Positions 7,441 through 16,227 of a DNA stretch of 64,000 bases are shown here, in pieces; position 1 is the stretch's first letter, and each line of letters opens with the position of its first letter. The notes beneath the pieces are model-generated. The model had not been told where the DNA came from. It was given only the letters and a program-made list of their open reading frames with translations, and ran no database searches. Source of the stretch: JAJYTL01 sp046705265 (GTDB lineage Bacteria; Pseudomonadota; Alphaproteobacteria; Ferrovibrionales; Ferrovibrionaceae). The translations under genes were made by a program, and so were the position numbers. The DNA lies in contig JBJKQL010000036.1 of the NCBI GenBank assembly GCA_046705265.1, positions 1 through 64,000 of the forward strand, read 5' to 3'.

Positions 7441-8817
7441 TCAGTCCTGTTGTTGTTTCTTCAAACGTTGTTCGGCCTCGGTTTGTATATCGCCGGCACG
7501 GAGAGCCGCGGAGGAATTGGGGGGGAGCTTTTCCAGCGCCGATTTGGCGAGGAATTTTGCGTTCGCGTAATCACCGAGCAGAAATGAACGCTCGGCAGCG
7601 GCGAATTGGGCAAGAGGAATTTCGTTGGCGCGGCCATACGCGACCGAAAGATGATACCACATCGATGGGTCGTTTCCGTCGATCTGGGTCGCAAGTTCGA
7701 GATTTGAGATCGCCGATTGGAGTAGAGCGGGGTTGTTGCTCTGGACTTCCGCGACGCCAAGTTCGGACCGCAGAAGCGGCTCGTTCGGTGCTGCTTGCAC
7801 GGCCTCGCTGTAGTAGTGTACCGATTGTGCGACATGGCCGTTGTCGAGCAACATCTGACCCTTCAGTTCAAGAAAATAGGGATCGCGAGGCCGCTCTGCC
7901 AAAAGTTCATCAATCAACGAGAGCGCCTTCGGCAATTCGGGTTCTCGATAATAGGCAATGGCGCGCGCGTAAAGCGCTGGGATCGTGTGATCGCTCGGCG
8001 GATAAAGCCGCATGGTTTCATCAAACGGATCGAGAAAGCCCGCAAGCTTGGCCTTCATCCGCTCGTAGGGCATCTGATAAGAGGCCGGAAAGGGTGTGCT
8101 ATAATACGGCGATTGCCGCGCCCGGTTTTGCAGCGCTGCGATGCGCTCTGGCGTCAACGGATGGTCCACCAGATAGGGATCGATGCGTCCCGTCATGATG
8201 GTTTCCTGCTGATTGAGAATCTGCAGAAATTGAAGAAGGCCGCGAGCCGATTCGTGGGCGCGCGTGAGAAAGGTAACGGCCGCGGCGTCAGCCGAAGACT
8301 CCTCGACGCGACGAACGCCAAGAAACTGTCGTTGGGCGATCATCGGACCACCGGTCATCACCGCAGCCCCCGCGTCGCCGTTGCCGGCGACAGTCGCAGC
8401 GATGCCGATCAGCATGGATGCGACGCTTTCCAGCATAGCGGTCTTGAGTGCTTTGCTGCCCCTGACAATATGGCCGCCGGCGATATGGCCGGTCTCATGG
8501 CCAATAACGCCGATCAGCTGGCCGGGCGTCTGCGTGGCAAGGATCAGGCCGGTATTGATGAAGATGCTGGGACCGGCGGCAGCGAAGGAATTCACGTCCG
8601 GGTCGTTGACCAGATAAATGCGGATGCTGTCGGGCGCGATATTCGCGGCTTTGAAGATTGGAGTTGCGAACATCCGGAGTGTATGTTCGATTTCGGCGTC
8701 ACGGATAAGGTTAAGTCCCGCTGCCGCTGCCCAGCTTTCGGGGACAAGCATCAGAACCAAGGCCACCAAGAGGGTGGTGAGCCATCTATAGGTCAAGTTT
8801 CCAATGCACCTTGACAC
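7441..8817 (-). CDS. Periplasmic M48 metalloprotease with TPR repeats (BepA-like)
   Basis: A 458-residue secreted protein. The N-terminus has a signal peptide (hydrophobic TTLLVALVLMLV, then SWAAAAG). The M48 peptidase domain carries HETGH as the zinc-binding helix and a downstream EESSADAAA segment with the third zinc ligand. The C-terminal half has TPR-like repeats (RDPYFLELKGQMLLDNGH, PLLRSELGVAEVQ, PSMWYHLSVAYGR). This is the BepA/YfgC architecture, which helps assemble or degrade outer-membrane proteins. I place the start at GTG 8817; a TTG at 8796 is an alternative. The start lies only 13 bp from that of the divergent lipoprotein gene, so the two promoters must overlap coding sequence. 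Confidence 0.88.
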   Translation of the reverse strand: MSRCIGNLTYRWLTTLLVALVLMLVPESWAAAAGLNLIRDAEIEHTLRMFATPIFKAANIAPDSIRIYLVNDPDVNSFAAAGPSIFINTGLILATQTPGQLIGVIGHETGHIAGGHIVRGSKALKTAMLESVASMLIGIAATVAGNGDAGAAVMTGGPMIAQRQFLGVRRVEESSADAAAVTFLTRAHESARGLLQFLQILNQQETIMTGRIDPYLVDHPLTPERIAALQNRARQSPYYSTPFPASYQMPYERMKAKLAGFLDPFDETMRLYPPSDHTIPALYARAIAYYREPELPKALSLIDELLAERPRDPYFLELKGQMLLDNGHVAQSVHYYSEAVQAAPNEPLLRSELGVAEVQSNNPALLQSAISNLELATQIDGNDPSMWYHLSVAYGRANEIPLAQFAAAERSFLLGDYANAKFLAKSALEKLPPNSSAALRAGDIQTEAEQRLKKQQQD

Positions 8818-8830
8818 TCAGGTTACTCCA

Positions 8831-10339
8831 ATGTCCGCATCCGAACCTAGAAAGCGGCGGCACCAGCGTCAATGGACGTTCTTGGCGGCGCTCTCGCTCT
8901 CGGCAGTGCTCTCGGCTTGCACCTTGAACTTTAACCCTGGCGCGGGCAGCACCACGGGCTTTGCTGCCGGTGTTCCCGTGCCGCCGATCGGCCCAGGCGG
9001 CGTTGCGGCAGACGACCCGCAGGCCGCCTCCGTGGGACAGAAAATTCTACGCGAAGGCGGCAACGCCGCCGATGCGGCCGCAGCCATGTATTTTGCCCTT
9101 GCGGTCACCGACCCCGGCGCGGCGGGGCTGGGTGGCGGCGGCCTTTGTGTAGTCTATCAAAAGGCCAGTAACAGCGCCACCGTGGTGGATTTTCGGCCCA
9201 GGGTTTCGGCGGCCTCCGGCTCTGTCGCAGTGCCGGGAAACGTCCGAGGTTTCGCGGCGCTGCAGGGCCGCTACGGGGTTCTGCATTGGGGGCAGGTCAT
9301 CGCGCCGGCCGAGATCATGGCTCGCTTTGGTTGGCAGCTTTCACGTTCCGGCTTGCAGGCGATTGCTGATCAACGAGCCCTAGGCGGCGCCGTGCCGAAC
9401 CTGTTTCAGGGCACCGCCGGTCAGGCCTTAAGCGAAGGCGAAACGGTGCGTTGGCCGGAACTCGGTCAGACTTTGACCGCCATTCACTTCGGCGGGCCGC
9501 GAACATTCTATAGGGGGCGGCTCGCGCAGCAAATTTTGGCCGCAAGCGCTGCGGCAGGCGGCAAGCTCAGCGCTGCCGATCTGGCTGACTTCAAGGTGCG
9601 TTTCGAACGGCCGCTGCGAATTCAATATGCCTACATCGCGATGCTCGTGCCGCCCTCGGCGGGGGGTGTCGCCTTCGCGGACCTGTGGCGGCAGATGGTA
9701 AAGGGAACGGGCCTGTTCGTGACCAAGCCGCGTGTCGATTGGCTAAAATTTGGCGAGGCGCTGGCCGGCGCCTACGGTGCCGCCCGCCCGTGGCCGCCGA
9801 CGCTCATCAGCAACGCGGGGACGGGCTTTGCGGCACTCGACAAATTCGGCAATGCCGTGGCCTGCGCGGTCACGATGCTACGTCCCTTCGGACTGGCGCG
9901 AACGGCTGGGAACACCGGTATTCTGCTCGCGCCGGCGCCGGTGCCGGGTGAACAGGGGCAATTCCTCACTCCCCTCGTCGGTGCCGATATCAATTTGAAG
10001 CAAGGTTATCTCGCAGCCAGCGCGACCGGCGGTATGCCAGCGCCCGCCGCGCTCTTTGAGAGCTTGTCCGCTTTGCTGCCCGGGGGCGAAAATCTGCGAT
10101 CGGCTCTGGCGTTGCCGCGCGCGATTCGGGTTGGACCCGGACAGCCGCTTTATCATGAAATCAATTTTTCGCCGCCGCTACTCGACGTCTTTGCCAAACA
10201 AGGTATCCGTGCCACCGCATTGAAACAGACACTCGGCCGGGTCAATATGGTCTATTGTGCTCGTGGGTTGCCAAAAGCGACAAAGGTTTGCGCGGTCCGC
10301 TCGGATCCGCGCGGCTTCGGCGTCGGGCTGAACGAGTAG
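8831..10339 (+). CDS. Gamma-glutamyltransferase-like lipoprotein
   Basis: A 502-residue Ntn-hydrolase-type protein. Residues 15-30 form a lipoprotein signal ending in LSAC, so it should be membrane-anchored. The family core is visible: GGNAADAAAAMYFALAVTDPGAAGLGGGG near the N-terminus, and NAGTGFAALDKFGNAVA, which aligns with the self-processing Thr region. It departs from classical GGT: it is shorter, has lost about 20 residues after the DFR motif, and reads GQFLTPLVG where GGT has the SSM oxyanion motif. Activity on glutathione is therefore uncertain; it may be an acylase or inactive. ATG 8831 is chosen; ATG 8804 is possible but overlaps the divergent gene. The aminotransferase follows one base after its stop. 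Confidence 0.75.
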   Translation: MSASEPRKRRHQRQWTFLAALSLSAVLSACTLNFNPGAGSTTGFAAGVPVPPIGPGGVAADDPQAASVGQKILREGGNAADAAAAMYFALAVTDPGAAGLGGGGLCVVYQKASNSATVVDFRPRVSAASGSVAVPGNVRGFAALQGRYGVLHWGQVIAPAEIMARFGWQLSRSGLQAIADQRALGGAVPNLFQGTAGQALSEGETVRWPELGQTLTAIHFGGPRTFYRGRLAQQILAASAAAGGKLSAADLADFKVRFERPLRIQYAYIAMLVPPSAGGVAFADLWRQMVKGTGLFVTKPRVDWLKFGEALAGAYGAARPWPPTLISNAGTGFAALDKFGNAVACAVTMLRPFGLARTAGNTGILLAPAPVPGEQGQFLTPLVGADINLKQGYLAASATGGMPAPAALFESLSALLPGGENLRSALALPRAIRVGPGQPLYHEINFSPPLLDVFAKQGIRATALKQTLGRVNMVYCARGLPKATKVCAVRSDPRGFGVGLNE

Positions 10340-10340
10340 A

Positions 10341-11483
10341 ATGAGCAAAATTTCGCGGCGCGGCGCGATTCCGCCATTCTTGGTAATGGAGGTGATGAAG
10401 GCCGCGAACGCGCGGGCTGCGGCTGGTGGTGGCGTGCTTCACCTCGAGGTCGGTCAGCCGGGCACGCCCGCGCCGGTCGCCGTGCGCGAAGCGGCAAAAG
10501 CCGCTATCGGACGCGAGCGCCTCGGCTATACCGAAGCCTTAGGGCTGCCGCCGTTGCGTGAGGCCATTAGCGGCCATTATCGCCGCCGTTTCGGGGTCAG
10601 CGTGCCACCCGAGCGGATTGTGGTCACGACCGGTTCATCCGCCGCCTTCCTACTCGCGTTTCTCGCCGCATTCGATCCCGGTCAACGCGTCGCCATCGCT
10701 GAGCCGGGCTATCCTGGCTATCGCCATATCCTGAAACTGCTCGGCCTCGATCCCGTGCCGATGGCGGCGCGTCAAGCAGTTGACTTCCGTGTCAATCCGG
10801 ATCTTGCGGCTGCGGCTTGCCCGCTCGATGGCATGCTGGTCGCAAGCCCGGCTAACCCCACCGGAACGGCACTCACAACTGAAAGCTTGCGCGCGCTGGT
10901 CATGTTTACGGCGCAACGCGATATCTTTCTCATAGTGGATGAGATCTATCACGGTATCACCTACGACGGCCCGGCCGAGACGGTGCTTAAGTTTTCCGAG
11001 CGGGCGATCGCCATTAACAGCTTCTCGAAATACTTTTCAATGACTGGATGGCGGCTCGGCTGGATGGTGGTGCCGGATGAATTGGTACGGCCAGTGGAGT
11101 GTTTGGCACAAAATCTTTTCATCTCGCCGCCAAGCCTCTCGCAATGGGCCGCTCTCGCGGCTTTCAACGCCTATGACGAACTCGATGCCAATGTCGCGCG
11201 CTACGCCAAGAACCGCGACATTCTTCTGCATGGGCTCAGGGCGGCAGGCTTCGGTTCCATCGCGCCGGCCGATGGGGCATTTTATCTTTACGCCGATATC
11301 GACCGTTTTGCCGCCGACAGCGAGGACTATTGTCGGCGCATGTTGTCGGAGACCGGTATTGCGGCAACCCCCGGTGTCGATTTCGATGCCAGCGAAGGCA
11401 GAAACTTCGTGCGTTTCTCCTACGCCGGCCCAACCGAGGAGATGATCGAAGCTACCAGACGCCTTAGGGACTGGCGGACCTGA
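10341..11483 (+). CDS. Class I/II aminotransferase (aspartate aminotransferase fold)
   Basis: A 380-residue PLP-dependent enzyme. Motifs include the glycine-rich VGQPGTPAP near the start, the TTGSSAAF cofactor loop, ASPANPTGTAL, DEIYHGITYD and the PLP Lys in NSFSKYFSMTGWRLGW. It belongs to the aspartate/alanine aminotransferase group, but sequence alone does not fix the substrate. Start ATG 10341 lies one base after the stop of the GGT-like gene, which implies an operon and perhaps linked use of amino acids released by the first protein. That link is inference. Confidence 0.9.
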   Translation: MSKISRRGAIPPFLVMEVMKAANARAAAGGGVLHLEVGQPGTPAPVAVREAAKAAIGRERLGYTEALGLPPLREAISGHYRRRFGVSVPPERIVVTTGSSAAFLLAFLAAFDPGQRVAIAEPGYPGYRHILKLLGLDPVPMAARQAVDFRVNPDLAAAACPLDGMLVASPANPTGTALTTESLRALVMFTAQRDIFLIVDEIYHGITYDGPAETVLKFSERAIAINSFSKYFSMTGWRLGWMVVPDELVRPVECLAQNLFISPPSLSQWAALAAFNAYDELDANVARYAKNRDILLHGLRAAGFGSIAPADGAFYLYADIDRFAADSEDYCRRMLSETGIAATPGVDFDASEGRNFVRFSYAGPTEEMIEATRRLRDWRT

Positions 11484-11611
11484 GGACGGAAAACGGACCG
11501 ATAATGCCCTGCGGGGAACATCCATAGCCGGACTGGTTTTTCGCGCCACATCCGACGGCTATCGAGCGGATCCGTCGGCGTTGCGTTGGTGTGATGGAAG
11601 AACGGAACGGC

Positions 11612-14320
11612 TCAGCGCCGCTGCCACCAGCCGCGGCGCTGAGGACGGCTAGGGGCCTTGACCGCCTCCGCATCCGCCGTCTCCGGCAATGCCTTTGTTT
11701 CCTCGTCTGCCGATTGGGAGGCAGATTTCTGAACGTCAGAAGTCTCCGCCTCGCGCATCAGGGTCGCGGTCGTGGGCTCGCCTGCCGGGGGGGCGGGTTC
11801 CGGTTGCTTTTCATGCGGTCCTGGCTCCGCCACGACCGATAAAGGCGTAGCTTCAGATTCCATCGGCACCAAGGGCTCCGGGGCTCCGGGATCACCCGGT
11901 GTCCGTGTTGCCAGGCGATCCGCTGCTGTCTGGGGGAAACGCACGACGACGGCCTCTTCCTCGAGCCCGGTGGCAAGCGTTTCTTCAGCCACGTTCACGT
12001 CCGTAGGTGGTGACGTTGTTTCCGCGTCACTCGAGGTATTATCGGCGGCCCGGCGGCGGCGGCGGCCACCGCGGCGGCCACGGCGGCGGCGCTTGCGCGG
12101 ACTTTCTTCGCCGCTTGCGGGCTGATCCGCGGTTCCACCAGGGGATGCTTGCTCGGTGTCCTCGGTTTCAGCGGGCTTTTCAGCCGCTGGGGCCTCTACC
12201 TGCGTTTCAACTTCGGCGCGCCCTTCGGCCCGCCGGCGGTGACGGCGATGACGCTTACGGGGTTCGCCCGTCGCCTCCACCTCTTCCACGGCGTCTTCAG
12301 CCGCGTCTTCGATTGTTTCCGGAACCACGCTTTCGATGTGGATGGGCTTCACCGCCTCATGGGTCGGGATGTCGGCTTTCTTGCGCTCGAACCGGTATTC
12401 CGGCGGCACCAGGCTGTTGTCGGCCTCGACGACCAAGCTGACTTGGTACTGGGTCTCGATGTCGCGGATCGCATCGCGCTTGTAATTCAACAGATAAATA
12501 GCCACCACGCCGTCCATGGCCGCCGTTATCTCTACTCCCCTCTCGCGCGCGGCCTCCTCCTCGATCACACGCAGGATATGCAACGCCGTGGATTGCACCG
12601 AGCGGATGAAGCCCTTTCCTTGGCAATGGGGGCAGATCTGGGTCGAGGCTTCGAGCAAGCTCGGTCGCATCCGCTGGCGCGACATTTCGAGGAGGCCGAA
12701 CGGGCTGATGTGGCCGACTTGAATGCGCGCGCGATCGGCTTTCAGGCACTCCTTCATACGTCGCTCGACCGCCCGGTTGTTGCGTGGATCCTGCATGTCG
12801 ATGAAGTCAATGACGACAAGTCCCGCAAGATCACGGAGCCGGAGCTGGCGTGTAATTTCTTCCGCCGCCTCGATGTTGGTCTTGAGCGCCGTCTCTTCGA
12901 TATTGTGCTCTCGCGTCGATTTGCCAGAGTTTATGTCGATTGAAACCAGCGCTTCGGTCGGATTGATGACAAGGTAGCCGCCCGAACGCAGCTGCACCGT
13001 CGGGCTATACATGGAGTCGAATTGCTGCTCGACCTGGAAACGCTGCAAGATGTGAACGCGTTCGCGATAGGGCTGCACTTTCTTCGCATGGCTCGGCATG
13101 AGAAGGCGCATAAAATCCTTGGCCATGCGGTAGCCTTCGTCACCCTCCACCAGCACTTCGTCGATTTGATTCGAGTAATAGTCGCGGATCGCGCGCTTGA
13201 TCAGGTTGCCTTCTTCATAGACCGGGCTCGGCGCCGTTGACTTCAGCGTCAATTCGCGCACGTTGTCCCACAGGCGCAGCAGATATTCGAAGTCACGCTT
13301 GATTTCCGCCTTCGAGCGGTCGATGCCGGCGGTGCGCAGGATAACCCCCATGCCGCCCGGCACGTCGAGATCTTCGACGATGTCTTTCAACCGCTTGCGG
13401 TCTGCAGCCGAAACGATCTTGCGGCTGATGCCGCCGCCGCGCGCCGTGTTTGGCATGAGAACGCAATAACGGCCGGCGAGCGAGAGATAGGTGGTAAGGG
13501 CCGCGCCTTTATTGCCGCGCTCTTCCTTGACCACTTGCACCAGCATGATTTGCCGCCGCTTGATGACTTCCTGGATCTTATAATTGCGGGGTGTCGGGCG
13601 GCGGCGGCGCACAACAACCTCGTCGATATCGTCGCCGCCGACTGCGGTAAGCTCGGTCATCGCCGGGGAAGTTTCCGGGCCACCGTCTTCCTCACTCGAA
13701 GCAGCGGCAGTCTCGCTGTCGCCGCCGGTGTCACCAGCCTTCTCGGCACCGTTTTGGCCTGGAGCGCCTTCGGCTTCGGCCGTCCCGCTTTGTGGAAGCG
13801 CCTCAATCGGCGGGGATTCAGATTCAGCGACCGGCCGTTCGCCAGCCCTTTCGTCGTCGCCCCCAGAGAGCGCAGGGGCGATCGATTCGACAAGTGGCAG
13901 GACGGTCGTCTCCCCTGGACGGTCATCCGCAGGCGCGTCAAGCCTCCCGCTTTTCTCCTCGGCGGCAGCCGCTTCGGAAGCTTCGGCAGCGGAAGTCTCC
14001 GCCGCTTCCTCGGCAACCGCCTGGGCCCGCTCCTCGGCGGCTTCACGCTCGATTAATGTTTGCCGATCGGCGACCGGGATCTGATAATAGTCGGGGTGAA
14101 TTTCGCTAAAGGCCAAGAAACCGTGTCGATTACCACCGTAATCGACGAACGCCGCCTGCAGCGATGGTTCGACCCGGATGACCTTTGCGAGGTAGATGTT
14201 ACCTTTAAGTTGACGTTTGCTGGAGGCCTCGAAGTCGAATTCTTCGAGACGATTTCCTTTGATGACCACCATCCGGGTTTCTTCCGGGTGGGCGGCATCG
14301 ATCAGCATTCGGGTGACCAT
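11612..14320 (-). CDS. rne: Ribonuclease E
   Basis: Essential endoribonuclease and degradosome scaffold, 902 residues. The S1 RNA-binding domain starts near residue 38 but is split by a low-complexity acidic Ala/Glu/Pro insert at about 88-240, then resumes at KIQEVIKRRQIMLVQVVKEERGNKGAAL. The catalytic DNase I-like domain has VVIDFIDMQDPRN with the metal-binding Asp, and the Zn-link is CPHCQGKG. After about residue 640 the tail is disordered, with Arg-rich patches (RKRRRRGRRGGRRRRR). The protein ends in RRGWWQRR; a GWW tail in Caulobacter RNase E docks PNPase. Start ATG 14320 has a GGAG site 10 bases upstream. Confidence 0.95.
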   Translation of the reverse strand: MVTRMLIDAAHPEETRMVVIKGNRLEEFDFEASSKRQLKGNIYLAKVIRVEPSLQAAFVDYGGNRHGFLAFSEIHPDYYQIPVADRQTLIEREAAEERAQAVAEEAAETSAAEASEAAAAEEKSGRLDAPADDRPGETTVLPLVESIAPALSGGDDERAGERPVAESESPPIEALPQSGTAEAEGAPGQNGAEKAGDTGGDSETAAASSEEDGGPETSPAMTELTAVGGDDIDEVVVRRRRPTPRNYKIQEVIKRRQIMLVQVVKEERGNKGAALTTYLSLAGRYCVLMPNTARGGGISRKIVSAADRKRLKDIVEDLDVPGGMGVILRTAGIDRSKAEIKRDFEYLLRLWDNVRELTLKSTAPSPVYEEGNLIKRAIRDYYSNQIDEVLVEGDEGYRMAKDFMRLLMPSHAKKVQPYRERVHILQRFQVEQQFDSMYSPTVQLRSGGYLVINPTEALVSIDINSGKSTREHNIEETALKTNIEAAEEITRQLRLRDLAGLVVIDFIDMQDPRNNRAVERRMKECLKADRARIQVGHISPFGLLEMSRQRMRPSLLEASTQICPHCQGKGFIRSVQSTALHILRVIEEEAARERGVEITAAMDGVVAIYLLNYKRDAIRDIETQYQVSLVVEADNSLVPPEYRFERKKADIPTHEAVKPIHIESVVPETIEDAAEDAVEEVEATGEPRKRHRRHRRRAEGRAEVETQVEAPAAEKPAETEDTEQASPGGTADQPASGEESPRKRRRRGRRGGRRRRRAADNTSSDAETTSPPTDVNVAEETLATGLEEEAVVVRFPQTAADRLATRTPGDPGAPEPLVPMESEATPLSVVAEPGPHEKQPEPAPPAGEPTTATLMREAETSDVQKSASQSADEETKALPETADAEAVKAPSRPQRRGWWQRR

Positions 14321-14336
14321 TTAGGTTAAACTCCAT

Positions 14337-14376
14337 GGCCGATCGCTGGCTCCGCCAGCGGCAGCGGCGATCGGCC
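14337..14376 (-). promoter_or_regulatory. Strong hairpin in the rne leader, next to the ribosome-binding site
   Basis: GGCCGATCGC and GCGATCGGCC form a perfect 10-bp outer stem. Inside it GCTGGC-TCC-GCCAGC can form a second stem. The structure ends about 16 nt before the rne start codon, just upstream of the GGAG site, where it could control translation or RNase E access. Confidence 0.55.
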
Positions 14377-14699
14377 GTTTGTTGCAACGAAGCCAGCAAC
14401 GGCGGGAGTGCGCTTCGGAAGCAAACCAATGTTGGTTTTGATTTCGGATGGCGCGTCCCGGGGGCGAGACGCAAAGGTCCACGCCGATGTTGCCTTCCCG
14501 CACGAGCGGGGGCCCCAGGGTTCGGTTGATCTCTCCGTTGTCGCTGCGAGCCGCAAATCATTCCTGGCAAAGCGCGCCTCACGTACAACGAAATCCTGCC
14601 TTCGCCTCTCTCACGAAAGCGAACGGGCATATAAAACCATGCTGTCACTTCGCCCCTTCATGGCTAGCGGTGAGCAGGACAGCGAATATTCGCAATTTC

Positions 14700-14729
14700 A
14701 TTGTAAAGGCGGGCCCGGCGGCCGCTCAA
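14700..14729 (-). promoter_or_regulatory. Likely promoter of rne
   Basis: On the minus strand TTGAGC, an 18-base spacer and TACAAT (five of six consensus positions) give a promoter whose start would be near 14693. The rne transcript would then carry a leader of about 370 nt. Confidence 0.5.
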
Positions 14730-14841
14730 TAGTTTTTTACCGCTAAATTTCGAGCCGTCCGGGATCAATCTGGCATTGCGCTGACTTTATCAACGATATA
14801 TTTAGCGTGTATGCAGGGTGGTTTCCCCTAAATATGCCGCC

Positions 14842-16170
14842 ATGATTCGGCACTGGCCTCGATTCTTGTCGCTTCTGGCGATGCTAATTTTAGTTGTGGC
14901 CACGCGATCCATTGCATCCCCTCATAGCATCTATCAGATCCAGTCCGGCAATGATCGGACCCGCTTTACCATGGCTCTGGGGGCTCCGAAGACGTTCCGG
15001 TATTTTCTTCTAGCGGATCCCGACCGGGTGGTGATTGATCTAGTTGCGGGAGAGGAGCGGTTTCCATGGCCTGACCGGAGGGTGCAAGGCGGCGTTATCC
15101 GCGACGTACGCGCGGGTCACTTTCGGCCCCATATCCTGCGGCTGGTGCTTGATCTTCGCGAGCCTGCGGTTGTGCGGCGGGCTGAAATGATCGACCGCGA
15201 TCGGGCCGGTGCTACACTCATGGTCGACCTTGCCACGAGCGACCAAGCCATCTTCCTCGATGCGCGGCAACGAGGCGAAGTGCAGGGGACCGTCGTGGTT
15301 GCGGCCGCCCCGACCGGCTTTTCCCGGGTGCCCACGCCGCTAGCGTCACCCAGCCGCCGACCATTAGTCTCTGCGGTGTCGGCAGTTGCGCGCTCGTCCC
15401 CTGTCCCGCTCCCGCTCGCTCCGCCTGAAGGCCGGTCGCTGAGCTATGTGTCCGACCTCAACGGCGAGGGCGGCGCGATACCAGCCGTCAAACCTGTCAT
15501 CGTCATCGATCCTGGCCATGGCGGCAAGGATCCCGGAACCACCGGCGCAGGTGACGTGCACGAGAAGACCATCACCCTCGAGATGGGCAAGGAACTGGCG
15601 CGCGAACTTCGTGCCACCGGGCGCTACACCGTGCGCTTGACGCGTACGAGCGACGCTTTCGTGTCGCTGCCGCAACGCGTCGCAATCGCCGATAAGGATC
15701 GTGCCGATCTCTTTATCTCGCTGCACTGTAATTGGATCAAGGACAGGGCGATCCACGGGCTTGCGATCTATACCTTGTCGGGCAAGGCGTCGGACCGGGA
15801 AACTGCGATGCTGGCGCGCCATGAGAACTCGGTCGACTACGTCAACGGCGTTGACTTGCATGAGCGCAATCCGGATGTCGCGAAGATTCTGTTGAGTCTC
15901 GCTCAGCGCGAGGCGACGAACCGGGCCGTGATTTTTGCCAGCGACGTCATTCAGGCACTCGGCCCGAAATATCTCCTGCAGCCGGATCCTCACCGCTCAG
16001 CAGATTTCCGCGTCCTCATCGACCCCGACGTTCCCTCGGTTCTGATCGAAATGGCCTATCTCTCCAATCCGCAAGACGAACACGATCTGGAATCGCCGAT
16101 CTGGCGGGCGCAACTCGGGGGGCGTTTGGTTGCTGCAATTAACCAATATTTTGCCGCCGTGCATGATTGA
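14842..16170 (+). CDS. amiC: N-acetylmuramoyl-L-alanine amidase with AMIN domain
   Basis: Cleaves peptide stems from peptidoglycan during cell separation. The 442 residues comprise a signal peptide (FLSLLAMLILVVATRSIAS), an AMIN targeting domain (about 30-130), a Pro/Ser-rich linker and an Amidase_3 zinc hydrolase domain. The catalytic domain shows VIDPGHGGKDPGT (zinc His), HEKTITLEMGKEL (zinc Glu), DLFISLHCN (zinc His) and VLIEMAYLSN (catalytic Glu). ATG 14842 is the preferred start; a GTG at 14818 is in frame. It is followed by mrcA, an arrangement opposite rne that is conserved in alphaproteobacteria. Confidence 0.93.
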   Translation: MIRHWPRFLSLLAMLILVVATRSIASPHSIYQIQSGNDRTRFTMALGAPKTFRYFLLADPDRVVIDLVAGEERFPWPDRRVQGGVIRDVRAGHFRPHILRLVLDLREPAVVRRAEMIDRDRAGATLMVDLATSDQAIFLDARQRGEVQGTVVVAAAPTGFSRVPTPLASPSRRPLVSAVSAVARSSPVPLPLAPPEGRSLSYVSDLNGEGGAIPAVKPVIVIDPGHGGKDPGTTGAGDVHEKTITLEMGKELARELRATGRYTVRLTRTSDAFVSLPQRVAIADKDRADLFISLHCNWIKDRAIHGLAIYTLSGKASDRETAMLARHENSVDYVNGVDLHERNPDVAKILLSLAQREATNRAVIFASDVIQALGPKYLLQPDPHRSADFRVLIDPDVPSVLIEMAYLSNPQDEHDLESPIWRAQLGGRLVAAINQYFAAVHD

Positions 16171-16227
16171 TTATCCCGTGCCATGAATTTCTCTTGCCAC
16201 GGCCTTGCCATATTTTCGCTCTAGGAC

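Larger units (their letters stand above)
14321..14841. other. Divergent intergenic region, rne / amiC
   Basis: These 521 bp lie between two divergent genes. They hold the candidate rne promoter and leader hairpin, and a weaker AT-rich promoter-like stretch for amiC near 14776-14804. A frame of 147 codons on the minus strand across 14648-14205 overlaps rne and has no protein-like features. No RNA gene is seen. Confidence 0.6.

Noticed and set aside
11552..11578. Terminator between the aminotransferase and rne
   Set aside because: CCGACGG / CCGTCGG pair over a 13-base loop, but no T-run follows in either direction.
14205..14648. A 147-codon frame in the rne leader
   Set aside because: It overlaps rne in another frame, is Arg/Pro/Ser-rich without motifs, and has no good ribosome-binding site.
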